Part shown: positions 1-5,166 of the stretch, in pieces | Numbering within the stretch: position 1 is the first letter of the stretch | Layout: the number at the start of each line of letters is the position of its first letter | NCBI GenBank assembly: GCA_016869895.1 | Contig: VGDC01000072.1 | Span: 1-8,217 of the forward strand | Reading direction: 5' to 3' | From: Alphaproteobacteria bacterium | GTDB taxonomy: Bacteria > Pseudomonadota > Alphaproteobacteria > Rickettsiales > VGDC01 | DNA length: 8,217 nt | Program-made: the position numbers and the translations under genes | The notes under the pieces: model-generated | Database searches by the model: none | What the model was told of the DNA's origin: nothing | Seen by the model: only the letters and a program-made list of their open reading frames with translations

Positions 1-548
1 GCCTAGGCCATGCCGTCTGGTGCGCGCGCCATCTCATCGGGGATGAGCCATTCGCCGTGCTCCTGCCCGATGACCTCATCTTGGCTGGCACACCCTGCCT
101 CAAGCAGATGATAGACGCCTATGCCACCACGGGCGGCAATATGGTCGCCACCATGGAAGTCGCGCCGGAAGCCACCAGCAGCTATGGCGTACTCTCCCCC
201 TCCGGTGAAACGGGCAAGCTCGTCGCCGCGTCCAGCGTGGTCGAGAAGCCGAAAGCGGGCACCGCCCCCTCCAACCTCGCCATCATCGGGCGTTATATCC
301 TTGAGCCGGGCATTTTCGACGTGTTGGAGAATCAGGAAAAAGGCGCAGGCGGCGAAATCCAGCTGACCGATGCCATCAACGCCATGGCCTCTTCCACCCC
401 CACGCACGGCCTGCGCTTCGACGGCCAACGGTTTGATTGCGGCCAGCAGATAGGATTCATCGAGGCGAATATCGCCTTCGCGCTGGAACGCCCCGAACTG
501 CGCGAACGCGTCCGCGAAATCCTCGGAAGTTACAGCAAAAACGCATGA
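1..548 (+). CDS. galU: UTP--glucose-1-phosphate uridylyltransferase (UDP-glucose pyrophosphorylase), 3' part
   Basis: This enzyme makes UDP-glucose from UTP and glucose-1-phosphate in the cytoplasm, supplying LPS, exopolysaccharide and other glycosylation pathways. The frame is open from the first base (codons in phase from position 3, opening LGHAVWCARHLI), so the start lies upstream of the window and about 181 C-terminal residues are present. Visible family features are the LLPDDL segment with the nucleotide/metal-site aspartates, the VVEKP block, GRYILEPGIF, GGEIQLTDAI and the late FDCG sugar-binding region, followed by a short helical tail. A GTG at 57 lies inside conserved sequence and is not the start. 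The gene ends with TGA at 546-548. Codon use matches the neighbours and nothing looks damaged. A related nucleotidyltransferase of the same fold (e.g. GalF-like) is possible, but the pattern fits GalU well. Confidence 0.93.
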   Translation, partial: LGHAVWCARHLIGDEPFAVLLPDDLILAGTPCLKQMIDAYATTGGNMVATMEVAPEATSSYGVLSPSGETGKLVAASSVVEKPKAGTAPSNLAIIGRYILEPGIFDVLENQEKGAGGEIQLTDAINAMASSTPTHGLRFDGQRFDCGQQIGFIEANIAFALERPELRERVREILGSYSKNA

Positions 549-574
549 GAATACGCGCTTTCTGCGTGATTTTG
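541..574 (+). terminator. possible weak galU terminator hairpin
   Basis: ACGCA (541-545) pairs with TGCGT (563-567). The inner GA(G)A/TTTC pairs give an interrupted stem that straddles the galU stop codon, and it is followed by GATTTTG. The T tract is short, so this is at best a weak intrinsic terminator. Confidence 0.3.
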
Positions 575-599
575 TAACAATTCCGTCACCATTACCCCT

Positions 600-605
600 T
601 ATAAT
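600..605 (+). promoter_or_regulatory. candidate -10 box upstream of the small membrane protein gene
   Basis: A perfect TATAAT (600-605) lies in an AT-richer stretch after galU. No well-spaced -35 is clear: TTGTAA (572-577) is 22 bp away, which is too far. If used, transcription would start near 612 and leave a leader of about 150 nt before the ATG at 762. Confidence 0.3.
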
Positions 606-670
606 AACGGCGTTCTCTTACTCTTGTTTTCTGCTTGTGCGTTTTTCCTTCTGGAAATCCTCCCTCGCCG

Positions 671-752
671 GAAACCTGAGTTTCTGAACATCCTGTTCTG
701 TCCGCTGAAACCATACCTAAGTGTCCCTGGTTTCTAAACACCCGAAAGGTGT
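671..752 (+). promoter_or_regulatory. structured leader with direct repeat before the small membrane protein gene
   Basis: Three short helices are visible: GAAAC/GTTTC (671-675 with 680-684), GAAACCA/TGGTTTC (707-713 with 728-734), and ACACC/GGTGT (738-742 with 748-752, loop CGAAA). The last would hide the only Shine-Dalgarno-like bases (AAAGG, 745-749). A near-duplicate segment also occurs at 675-693 and 726-743 (CCTG..GTTTCT.AACA.CC). No known riboswitch class is recognised; a cis-regulatory role is inference. Confidence 0.3.
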
Positions 753-761
753 GTGGTTCAC

Positions 762-1121
762 ATGTACGTCGCTCTGGTCGTCGCTCTCGTGGCGCTCGTC
801 CTGTTCACCGCGTTCAACGTCAAGGTGCGCAACTCGGTCATCTGGCTCTCGAAGAAGACGCTCGCCGTCCTCATCATCGCCTTCCTGTCCATCGCACTCG
901 CGCTGCTCGCCGTTCAGGTCGCCATCGTCAGCCTCGCGCTCGTCGTCGTCTGCGGTCTCTCCGGCATCGTGTTCTGGACGCTCTCGAAGCTCTCCGGGTT
1001 CGGTGCGAAGTGGTCTGAGAAGGGTTACCTCTTCGGTCTCGACTTCTCCGACAGCAGCTTCAAGACCATCGGCAGCACCATCGTCGCCAAGGCCAAGTCG
1101 GTCTGGAAGCGCTGGAGCTGA
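762..1121 (+). CDS. small membrane protein of unknown function
   Basis: I do not recognise this 119-residue protein. It is very hydrophobic: a first membrane segment covers roughly residues 2-18, and a long hydrophobic stretch near residues 34-73 is enough for one long or two closely spaced helices (VLIIAFLSIALALL, then IVSLALVVVCGL). A polar C-terminal tail of about 40 residues follows, ending in a basic amphipathic stretch (IVAKAKSVWKRW). There is no signal-peptidase motif and no recognised enzyme motif. Third codon positions are overwhelmingly G or C (CTC, GTC, ATC), as expected for a real gene here; the overlapping longer frames give Ser/Arg-rich or Asp/Glu-rich nonsense. The frame also opens at GTG 753 (122 residues), but that is only 3 bases after AAAGG, so ATG 762 is preferred. 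It stands alone between galU and convergent infC. Confidence 0.72.
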   Translation: MYVALVVALVALVLFTAFNVKVRNSVIWLSKKTLAVLIIAFLSIALALLAVQVAIVSLALVVVCGLSGIVFWTLSKLSGFGAKWSEKGYLFGLDFSDSSFKTIGSTIVAKAKSVWKRWS

Positions 1122-1144
1122 TCTCGACACATCTGTGACACAGG

Positions 1145-1194
1145 AACCCGTCCGGTTATTTTTGCCCTCACAGGCAATCATTTCCGGGCGGGTT
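1145..1194 (+). terminator. nested hairpin downstream of the small membrane protein gene
   Basis: AACCCGTCCGG (1145-1155) pairs with CCGGGCGGGTT (1184-1194) with one mismatch. The loop contains a second perfect hairpin, TTGCC/GGCAA (1162-1166 with 1173-1177). The bases after it (TCTGCTTTTGG) are only moderately T-rich. It probably ends the upstream transcript, possibly together with the hairpin at 1224-1251 read in the + direction, but its branched shape is unusual for a simple terminator. Confidence 0.45.
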
Positions 1195-1223
1195 TCTGCT
1201 TTTGGCCTATCTTTTTTTGGGGC

Positions 1224-1251
1224 AAAAAAATGCCCCGCTTTCGCAGGGCAT
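1224..1251 (-). terminator. rho-independent terminator of infC
   Basis: Read on the minus strand, ATGCCCTGC pairs with GCGGGGCAT (one G-T pair) around a GAAA tetraloop, and seven T follow directly. It begins 26 bases after the infC stop codon. This is a textbook intrinsic terminator. On the plus strand the same stem is followed by TCTCTTTAT, so it may also act weakly on transcripts from the small membrane protein gene. Confidence 0.87.
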
Positions 1252-1277
1252 TCTCTTTATCTCTCTCAACGTGAATA

Positions 1278-1811
1278 TCAGGCGTTGCCGGTCGGCGCGA
1301 TGACCATGACCATCTGGCGACCTTCGAGCCTCGGCTCGCTTTCTACGCGGATGGTGTCGGCCATTTCCGCCTTCGCCTGCTGCAGGATTTTCATGCCGAG
1401 TTCCTGATGGCTCACTTCGCGGCCACGGAAACGCAGGGTGAACTTCACTTTATCGCCTTCTGCGATGAATTTCTTCGCGGCGCGGAGCTTGATCTCGTAA
1501 TCGTGCTGATCGATGTTCGGGCGGAACTTGATCTCTTTGATTTCGATGACCTTCTGCTTCTTGCGCGCTTCGTTGGCTTTTTTCTGGGCTTCGTACTTGT
1601 ACTTGCCGTAATCCATCACTTTGCACACGGGCGGCTCGGCGTTCGGAGAGATCTCCACGAGGTCGAGTCCGGCTTCTTCCGCCGCTGCGATGCCCTGCTT
1701 CACGGGGACGACACCGACCATCTGGCCGTCTGCGCCGATGAGTCGGATAGAGGGGACGCGGATTTCTTCGTTGATGCGCGGTTCGTTTTCCCGCGATTTA
1801 TTAATGCTCAT
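1278..1811 (-). CDS. infC: translation initiation factor IF-3
   Basis: IF-3 binds the 30S subunit, keeps it apart from 50S and proofreads start-codon and initiator-tRNA selection. The 177-residue protein has the usual length and both domains. The N-terminal domain includes NEEIRVPSIRLIGADG and the PPVCKVMDYGKYKYE signature (residues about 60-74). A lysine-rich linker helix (KKANEARKKQKV) follows, then the C-terminal domain beginning EIKEIKFRPNIDQHDYEIK and containing VKFTLRFRGREVSH. The start is an ATG, not the rare ATT used in E. coli, with AAGGA five bases upstream. It lies 106 bp downstream of thrS, preserving the widespread thrS-infC order, but rpmI and rplT do not follow. A TATAAT box in the gap suggests its own promoter besides read-through from thrS, and a strong terminator ends the unit. 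Confidence 0.97.
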   Translation of the reverse strand: MSINKSRENEPRINEEIRVPSIRLIGADGQMVGVVPVKQGIAAAEEAGLDLVEISPNAEPPVCKVMDYGKYKYEAQKKANEARKKQKVIEIKEIKFRPNIDQHDYEIKLRAAKKFIAEGDKVKFTLRFRGREVSHQELGMKILQQAKAEMADTIRVESEPRLEGRQMVMVIAPTGNA

Positions 1812-1852
1812 GCGTTTCCTTGATATTGGTTCATAAAACTGAATTCGTCTGC

Positions 1853-1858
1853 ATTATA
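1853..1858 (-). promoter_or_regulatory. candidate -10 box for infC in the thrS-infC gap
   Basis: Minus-strand TATAAT (plus positions 1853-1858) lies 41 bases before the infC ATG. A start near 1846 would leave a leader of about 35 nt carrying the AAGGA ribosome site. The -35 region is poor (CTATAC at 17 bp spacing; TTGTGC at 22 bp). A separate infC promoter inside or after thrS is common in other bacteria. Confidence 0.38.
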
Positions 1859-1917
1859 TACAGCACTTAACCGCCGTATAGCACAAAATGCCATGCGCGA
1901 AAAGGGTTTGATGCATA

Positions 1918-3945
1918 TCACGCGGGCGGGGCGGCTTCCTCGACCAGTTTGGTGATGGTCTCGTCCAGTGGTGCGACGGTCTGGCCTTCGCTGCCCAAAC
2001 GGCGGATGGACACGGTGCGTTCATCGCGCTCTCGCCCGCCGACAGCGAGGATGACCGGCACTTTCGCGTTGGAATGCTCACGCACCTTATAGTTGATTTT
2101 GCTGTTGCTCGTGTCGGCCTCGGCGCGGATGCCTGCGGCGCGCAGCAAATCGCGCACTTCCAGCGCATAGGCATCGTGGTCATTGGTGATGCTCGCCACG
2201 ACGACCTGCGTGGGCGCAAGCCAGAGGGGGAAGCGACCCGCGAACTGCTCGATCAGGATGCCGATGAAGCGTTCATACGAGCCGAAAATCGCGCGGTGGA
2301 GCATGACAGGGCGGTGCTTTTCGCCGTCCTCGCCGATATAGCTCGCATCCAGACGTTCCGGCAAGACGCGGTCGGACTGGATGGTGCCCACCTGCCATGT
2401 ACGGCCGATGGCATCAGTCAAATGCCATTCCAGCTTCGGCGCATAGAACGCGCCTTCACCGGGGAGTTCCTCGAACCCGTGTTCCTTATCCAGACCCGCT
2501 TCAAGCACAGCAGTGCGCAGTTCGTTCTCGGCCTTATCCCACATCTCGTCCGAACCGAAGCGTTTTTCGGGGCGCAGCGCGAGTTTGATGGTGTATTTGG
2601 TGAAACCGAGGTGCTTATAGACACGATCGGCTAATTCGCAGAATTTGCGGACTTCGTCGACGATCTGGTCTTCGCGGCAGAAGATATGCGCATCGTCCTG
2701 CGTGAACTGGCGCACGCGCATCAGGCCGTGGAGCGCGCCATGCGGCTCGTTGCGGTGGCAGCAGCCGTTCTCATAGATGCGCAATGGCAGGTCGCGATAG
2801 GACTTTATGCCCTGTTTGAAGATGAGGACGTGGGCGGGGCAGTTCATGGGCTTCAGCGCCATCCACTCGGCCTTGTCGGACACGATAGGCCCTTCATCGG
2901 CCACATTCGGCACTTCATCGGGGATGACGAACATATTCTCGCGATATTTGCCCCAGTGGCCGGATTGCTCCCATTGTTTCGCGTCCATCACCTGTGGAGT
3001 CTTCACCTCTTTGTAGCCACCCGTGTCAATCGCGCGGCGCATATAGGATTCCAGCGCACGCCAGATGATATAGCCGTTCGGGTGCCAGAACACGCTGCCA
3101 TGGGCTTCCTGCTGCAGGTGGAACAGGTCAAGCTCTTTCGCCAGTTTGCGGTGGTCGCGCTTTTCCGCCTCTTCCATCATGAAGAGATATTCTTTCAGCT
3201 CTTTCTCTGAAGCGAAGGACACGCCGTAGATGCGCTGGAGCTGCTTGTTCTTGCTGTCGCCGCGCCAATATGCGCCGGAAATCTTGGTCAGGCGGAAGGC
3301 GGGGGAGATTTTGCTGATGCTGGTGACGTGGGGGCCACGGCACAGGTCGATGAAGGCATCCTCGCCCTCACCCTGACGGTACAGGGACACTTTGCCCGCT
3401 TCGGTGGTGTCGTCTTCTGCTGCGCCGCGGATAAGCTCGGCTTTATAGGATTCCCCGCGCGATTCGAACATGGCGATGGCATCGGCGCGCGTCCACATTT
3501 CACGGGCGACGGGCTTGCCGCGCGTGATAATTTCGCGCATCTTCGCCTCGATGGCGGGCAGGTCATCGCTGCTGAGGCTTTGCTCAAGGTCGATGTCGTA
3601 ATAGAAGCCGTTGTCGATGGTCGGGCCGATGGCGAGCTTCGCGGAGGGATGCAGTTCCTTCACCGCCAGTGCCAGCACCTGTGCGGTGGTGGTGTGGCGC
3701 ATGATGTCGAGGCCTTCCGCGTCTTTCAGCGTCAGGATGCTGACTTTCGCGCCGTTAGGCAGCGGCTCGGAAAGATCGCGCTGCACGCCATCCACCTTCA
3801 CGGCAATGGCGGCCTTGGCCAGACCCGCACCGATGGAAGCGGCCAGTTCCGCGCCGGTCACCGTAGTCTCGAACGCGCGGGTGCTGCCATCCGGAAGGGT
3901 GATGGTGACGGGCGAATTCTGGGCTTGGAGGTCGGCAGCAGTCAT
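1918..3945 (-). CDS. thrS: threonyl-tRNA synthetase
   Basis: ThrRS charges tRNA-Thr with threonine and hydrolyses mischarged Ser-tRNA-Thr. Numbered from the chosen ATG (675 residues, near full family length): TGS domain about 13-75, N2 editing domain about 80-225, class II catalytic core about 240-575, anticodon-binding domain about 580-670. The catalytic zinc ligands are visible: C369 in KPMNCPAH, H420 in DDAHIF, H550 in PVMLHRA. Motif 2 (GCCHRNEPHGALHGLMRVRQF) and motif 3 (HRAIFGSYERF) are intact. In the editing site DLCRGPH is intact (D200, C202, H206), but the usual HxxxH reads HTTTAQ (H84, Q89), so the second histidine is missing. ATG 3945 is chosen because GTGGA precedes it by 4 bases; GTG 3954 would add three residues without a ribosome site. 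A weak promoter (TTGAAA, 4003-4008) may lie upstream, next to the palindrome at 4012-4134. Confidence 0.97.
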   Translation of the reverse strand: MTAADLQAQNSPVTITLPDGSTRAFETTVTGAELAASIGAGLAKAAIAVKVDGVQRDLSEPLPNGAKVSILTLKDAEGLDIMRHTTTAQVLALAVKELHPSAKLAIGPTIDNGFYYDIDLEQSLSSDDLPAIEAKMREIITRGKPVAREMWTRADAIAMFESRGESYKAELIRGAAEDDTTEAGKVSLYRQGEGEDAFIDLCRGPHVTSISKISPAFRLTKISGAYWRGDSKNKQLQRIYGVSFASEKELKEYLFMMEEAEKRDHRKLAKELDLFHLQQEAHGSVFWHPNGYIIWRALESYMRRAIDTGGYKEVKTPQVMDAKQWEQSGHWGKYRENMFVIPDEVPNVADEGPIVSDKAEWMALKPMNCPAHVLIFKQGIKSYRDLPLRIYENGCCHRNEPHGALHGLMRVRQFTQDDAHIFCREDQIVDEVRKFCELADRVYKHLGFTKYTIKLALRPEKRFGSDEMWDKAENELRTAVLEAGLDKEHGFEELPGEGAFYAPKLEWHLTDAIGRTWQVGTIQSDRVLPERLDASYIGEDGEKHRPVMLHRAIFGSYERFIGILIEQFAGRFPLWLAPTQVVVASITNDHDAYALEVRDLLRAAGIRAEADTSNSKINYKVREHSNAKVPVILAVGGRERDERTVSIRRLGSEGQTVAPLDETITKLVEEAAPPA

Positions 3946-4011
3946 GGTTTCCACTCATCTGAAGGGGTTTAGCCCCACAGGTGTAGTGGTTTTCTTACGC
4001 CTTTTCAAGCC

Positions 4012-4134
4012 TAGAGCATATTCATTTTGCCGCGTGCATCGTTATCCTTCGGATTCGCCGTGCTCATGTAGTTAATCTACACTGCGCGCGCCTCTCCTCG
4101 GCTGCCTTGCACACATCAAAAGCAAAATGCTCTA
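4012..4134. repeat. long imperfect palindrome (possible intergenic repeat or structured element)
   Basis: The ends TAGAGCA (4012-4018) and TGCTCTA (4128-4134) are perfect inverted repeats. Inside them, in matching order, are TTTTGC/GCAAAA (4025-4030 with 4122-4127), GTGCA/TGCAC (4034-4038 with 4108-4112), CGTGC/GCGCG with one G-T pair (4059-4063 with 4084-4088), and a central TGTAG-TTAAT-CTACA (4067-4081). Side hairpin ATCC/GGAT sits at 4044-4054. The nested order makes one long interrupted hairpin on either strand. It fills the gap between the 3' end of phaR and the 5' region of thrS. There is no coding frame, no transposase and no clear flanking target duplication. It could be a miniature inverted-repeat or REP-like element, or a structured transcript region that also ends phaR transcription. 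Confidence 0.62.
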
Positions 4135-4145
4135 AAACGGTAAGC

Positions 4146-4652
4146 TTATTTCTTCTTGTCAGGGTCCTGACCGGGGTTGAAGAACGCGCCGGGGTTGAAC
4201 ATCTCCATGGTCTTCTGCATGAGATCCATGTTGCGTTTGGCCAGTTCTTCCATCTGGTTGATGGGGCTCAAACCCTTGAACTGCTCCATGCCCTTCTCCA
4301 CGAATCCACGGAAACGATCCTGATTCTCTGCGAAGGTCTTCATGGAGGAGTCGAGATAATGCTGCATCATCGCACCCATCTGCTCATCATGCATGCGGAT
4401 GACACCGCGCAGGAAATCCGGCGGCATCATGCCGGAGCCTTTAAGCTCCTGCTCGAGGATGATCTGAGTCAGAATCTGGCGGGTGAGGTCTTCGTTGGTC
4501 TTCGCATCGCGCACCACGAACGCCTTATCCTGCTTCACCATCACACAGAGATCCTCCAGCGTCACATAGCTGCTGGTCTCGGTGTCGTAAAGGCGGCGGT
4601 TGGCGTATTTCTTGATGATGATCGGTTCGGATGGGTCAGTCTTCCGGCTCAT
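4146..4652 (-). CDS. phaR: polyhydroxyalkanoate synthesis repressor PhaR
   Basis: PhaR is a cytoplasmic DNA-binding repressor that also binds PHA granules. When polymer accumulates it leaves the DNA, and phasin, synthase or its own genes are derepressed. The 168-residue protein starts with the hallmark N-terminal PHA/PHB-accumulation DNA-binding domain: IIIKKYANRRLYDTETSSYV at residues 11-30, then TLEDL. The helical PHB_acc region follows (LTRQILTQIILEQE, about 57-70) and a second methionine-rich amphipathic helix (MEELAKRNMDLMQKTMEMF, about 134-152). The C-terminus is short and lysine-rich (DPDKKK). The length is at the short end for the family. The ribosome site is weak (AAGAG about 9 bases upstream). 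The gene is divergent from the PhaE-like/phaC/phaA/phaB run, and the shared control region holds short dyads that could be operators. Confidence 0.95.
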   Translation of the reverse strand: MSRKTDPSEPIIIKKYANRRLYDTETSSYVTLEDLCVMVKQDKAFVVRDAKTNEDLTRQILTQIILEQELKGSGMMPPDFLRGVIRMHDEQMGAMMQHYLDSSMKTFAENQDRFRGFVEKGMEQFKGLSPINQMEELAKRNMDLMQKTMEMFNPGAFFNPGQDPDKKK

Positions 4653-4667
4653 GGCATACTCTTTTCT

Positions 4668-4699
4668 TGCGTTGATGCACGCTGGTTATCATGTATGAT
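4668..4699. promoter_or_regulatory. candidate operator dyads in the phaR / pha intergenic region
   Basis: Two small inverted repeats lie between the divergent genes: TGC-gttgat-GCA (4668-4679, overlapping GCGT/ACGC at 4669-4672 and 4679-4682) and ATCAT-GT-ATGAT (4688-4699). TGC-rich dyads are reported as PhaR targets in Paracoccus-type systems. Such short dyads also occur by chance, so binding here is inference. Confidence 0.25.
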
Positions 4700-4719
4700 T
4701 AGGTTGCTCGCTTGGGTCT

Positions 4720-4748
4720 TTGCCTCAGCTTTTATTTTCGCTTATATT
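4720..4748 (+). promoter_or_regulatory. candidate sigma70-type promoter for the pha biosynthetic run
   Basis: TTGCCT (4720-4725) and TATATT (4743-4748) are separated by 17 bp. Transcription would begin near 4755, leaving about 37 nt before the ATG at 4792. Spacing is ideal and each box is close to consensus. This is the best promoter candidate upstream of the PHA genes. Confidence 0.42.
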
Positions 4749-4791
4749 GGCCGCGTGGCGGTTTTTCGTCAATCATAATCGCTTGAGTACC

Positions 4792-5166
4792 ATGACAGAC
4801 CCCACATTCCAATACCAACTGCTCGCCAAACAGTTCATCGACACGTGGCAACAACAGCTCTCCGCCATGCTGGTGGATGAGCGTTTCGTCGCCCAGATGA
4901 TCGACGCTTTGCAGAAAGGCCCCTATGCCGCAGCCGCGCAACCTGCCCAGTCTTCCGTTTCACCTGACGTTGCAGGGGATGCTCTTCGCAGCCTCGAACG
5001 CCGCCTTGCAGCAAGCGAGGCTCGCATCGCAGAGCTCGAACGCGAACTGGCCGAACTTCGCCGGAATGCCGAACCTAAGCGGAATGCTGCCGTTTCAGGT
5101 GGACGAAGCGGCGCTGGAACAAGCAGTAAACCACGAGCTCAAGGCAAGAAGCCAAAGCCTGCTTGA
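4792..5166 (+). CDS. small coiled-coil protein, putative PHA synthase accessory subunit (PhaE-like)
   Basis: This 124-residue protein has an N-terminal helical part (residues 3-45, with WQQQLSAML and DERFVAQMIDAL), a short Ala/Pro/Ser linker, a clear coiled coil at about 64-92 (LERRLAASEARIAELERELAEL, 3-4 leucine spacing), and a Lys/Arg-rich tail ending KKPKPA. The helical 'aromatic-W-few residues-M-L-x-D/E-x-F' start followed by a coiled coil resembles the small subunits of class III/IV PHA synthases, and position directly before phaC supports that. This is inference; the gene is much shorter than classical PhaE (about 360 residues). ATG 4792 is chosen because it opens a plausible soluble helix; an in-frame GTG-type start further up (4720) would add a non-conserved-looking hydrophobic stretch across the promoter. 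Its last 242 bases overlap phaC in another frame, and its third-position GC drops there. Confidence 0.68.
   Translation: MTDPTFQYQLLAKQFIDTWQQQLSAMLVDERFVAQMIDALQKGPYAAAAQPAQSSVSPDVAGDALRSLERRLAASEARIAELERELAELRRNAEPKRNAAVSGGRSGAGTSSKPRAQGKKPKPA
4913..4919 (+). promoter_or_regulatory. Shine-Dalgarno site for phaC inside the upstream gene
   Basis: AGAAAGG ends five bases before the ATG at 4925. It is the best-placed ribosome site of any in-frame phaC start. The later ATGs (4979, 5066, 5084) have purines only directly abutting the start codon. It therefore favours the upstream start, which makes the two genes overlap by 242 bp. Confidence 0.5.

Noticed and set aside
717..1181. A 154-codon minus-strand frame antisense to the membrane protein gene
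   Set aside because: The product is an Asp/Glu/Arg-rich reflection of CTC/GTC/TCG codons opposite, with no recognisable feature and no good ribosome site.
1219..1236. GGGGCA/TGCCCC hairpin beside the T7 run as a separate terminator
   Set aside because: It shares bases with the better minus-strand stem at 1224-1251, which has a GAAA tetraloop and a correctly placed T tract. The alternative has its T run on the wrong side.
721..1407. A 228-codon plus-strand frame covering the small membrane protein gene and the infC end
   Set aside because: Its product is Ser/Arg low-complexity over the membrane gene and then runs antisense through infC. Codon third positions favour the 762 frame.
3964..3976. 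GGGG-TTTAG-CCCC hairpin in the thrS leader as a tRNA-like autoregulatory operator
   Set aside because: It is only a 4-bp stem, and no anticodon-like stem-loop as in the E. coli thrS operator is visible.
4720..4791. N-terminal extension of the PhaE-like protein from an upstream start
   Set aside because: It would add a hydrophobic stretch resembling a signal anchor, but it overlaps the best promoter boxes and has no ribosome site. ATG 4792 opens a sensible soluble protein.
4925..5166. A frameshift joining the PhaE-like protein and phaC into one gene
   Set aside because: Both frames stay open and plausible throughout the overlap, phaC has its own ribosome site, and the small protein has a complete basic tail and stop. 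Two overlapping genes explain the data better than a sequencing error or pseudogene.
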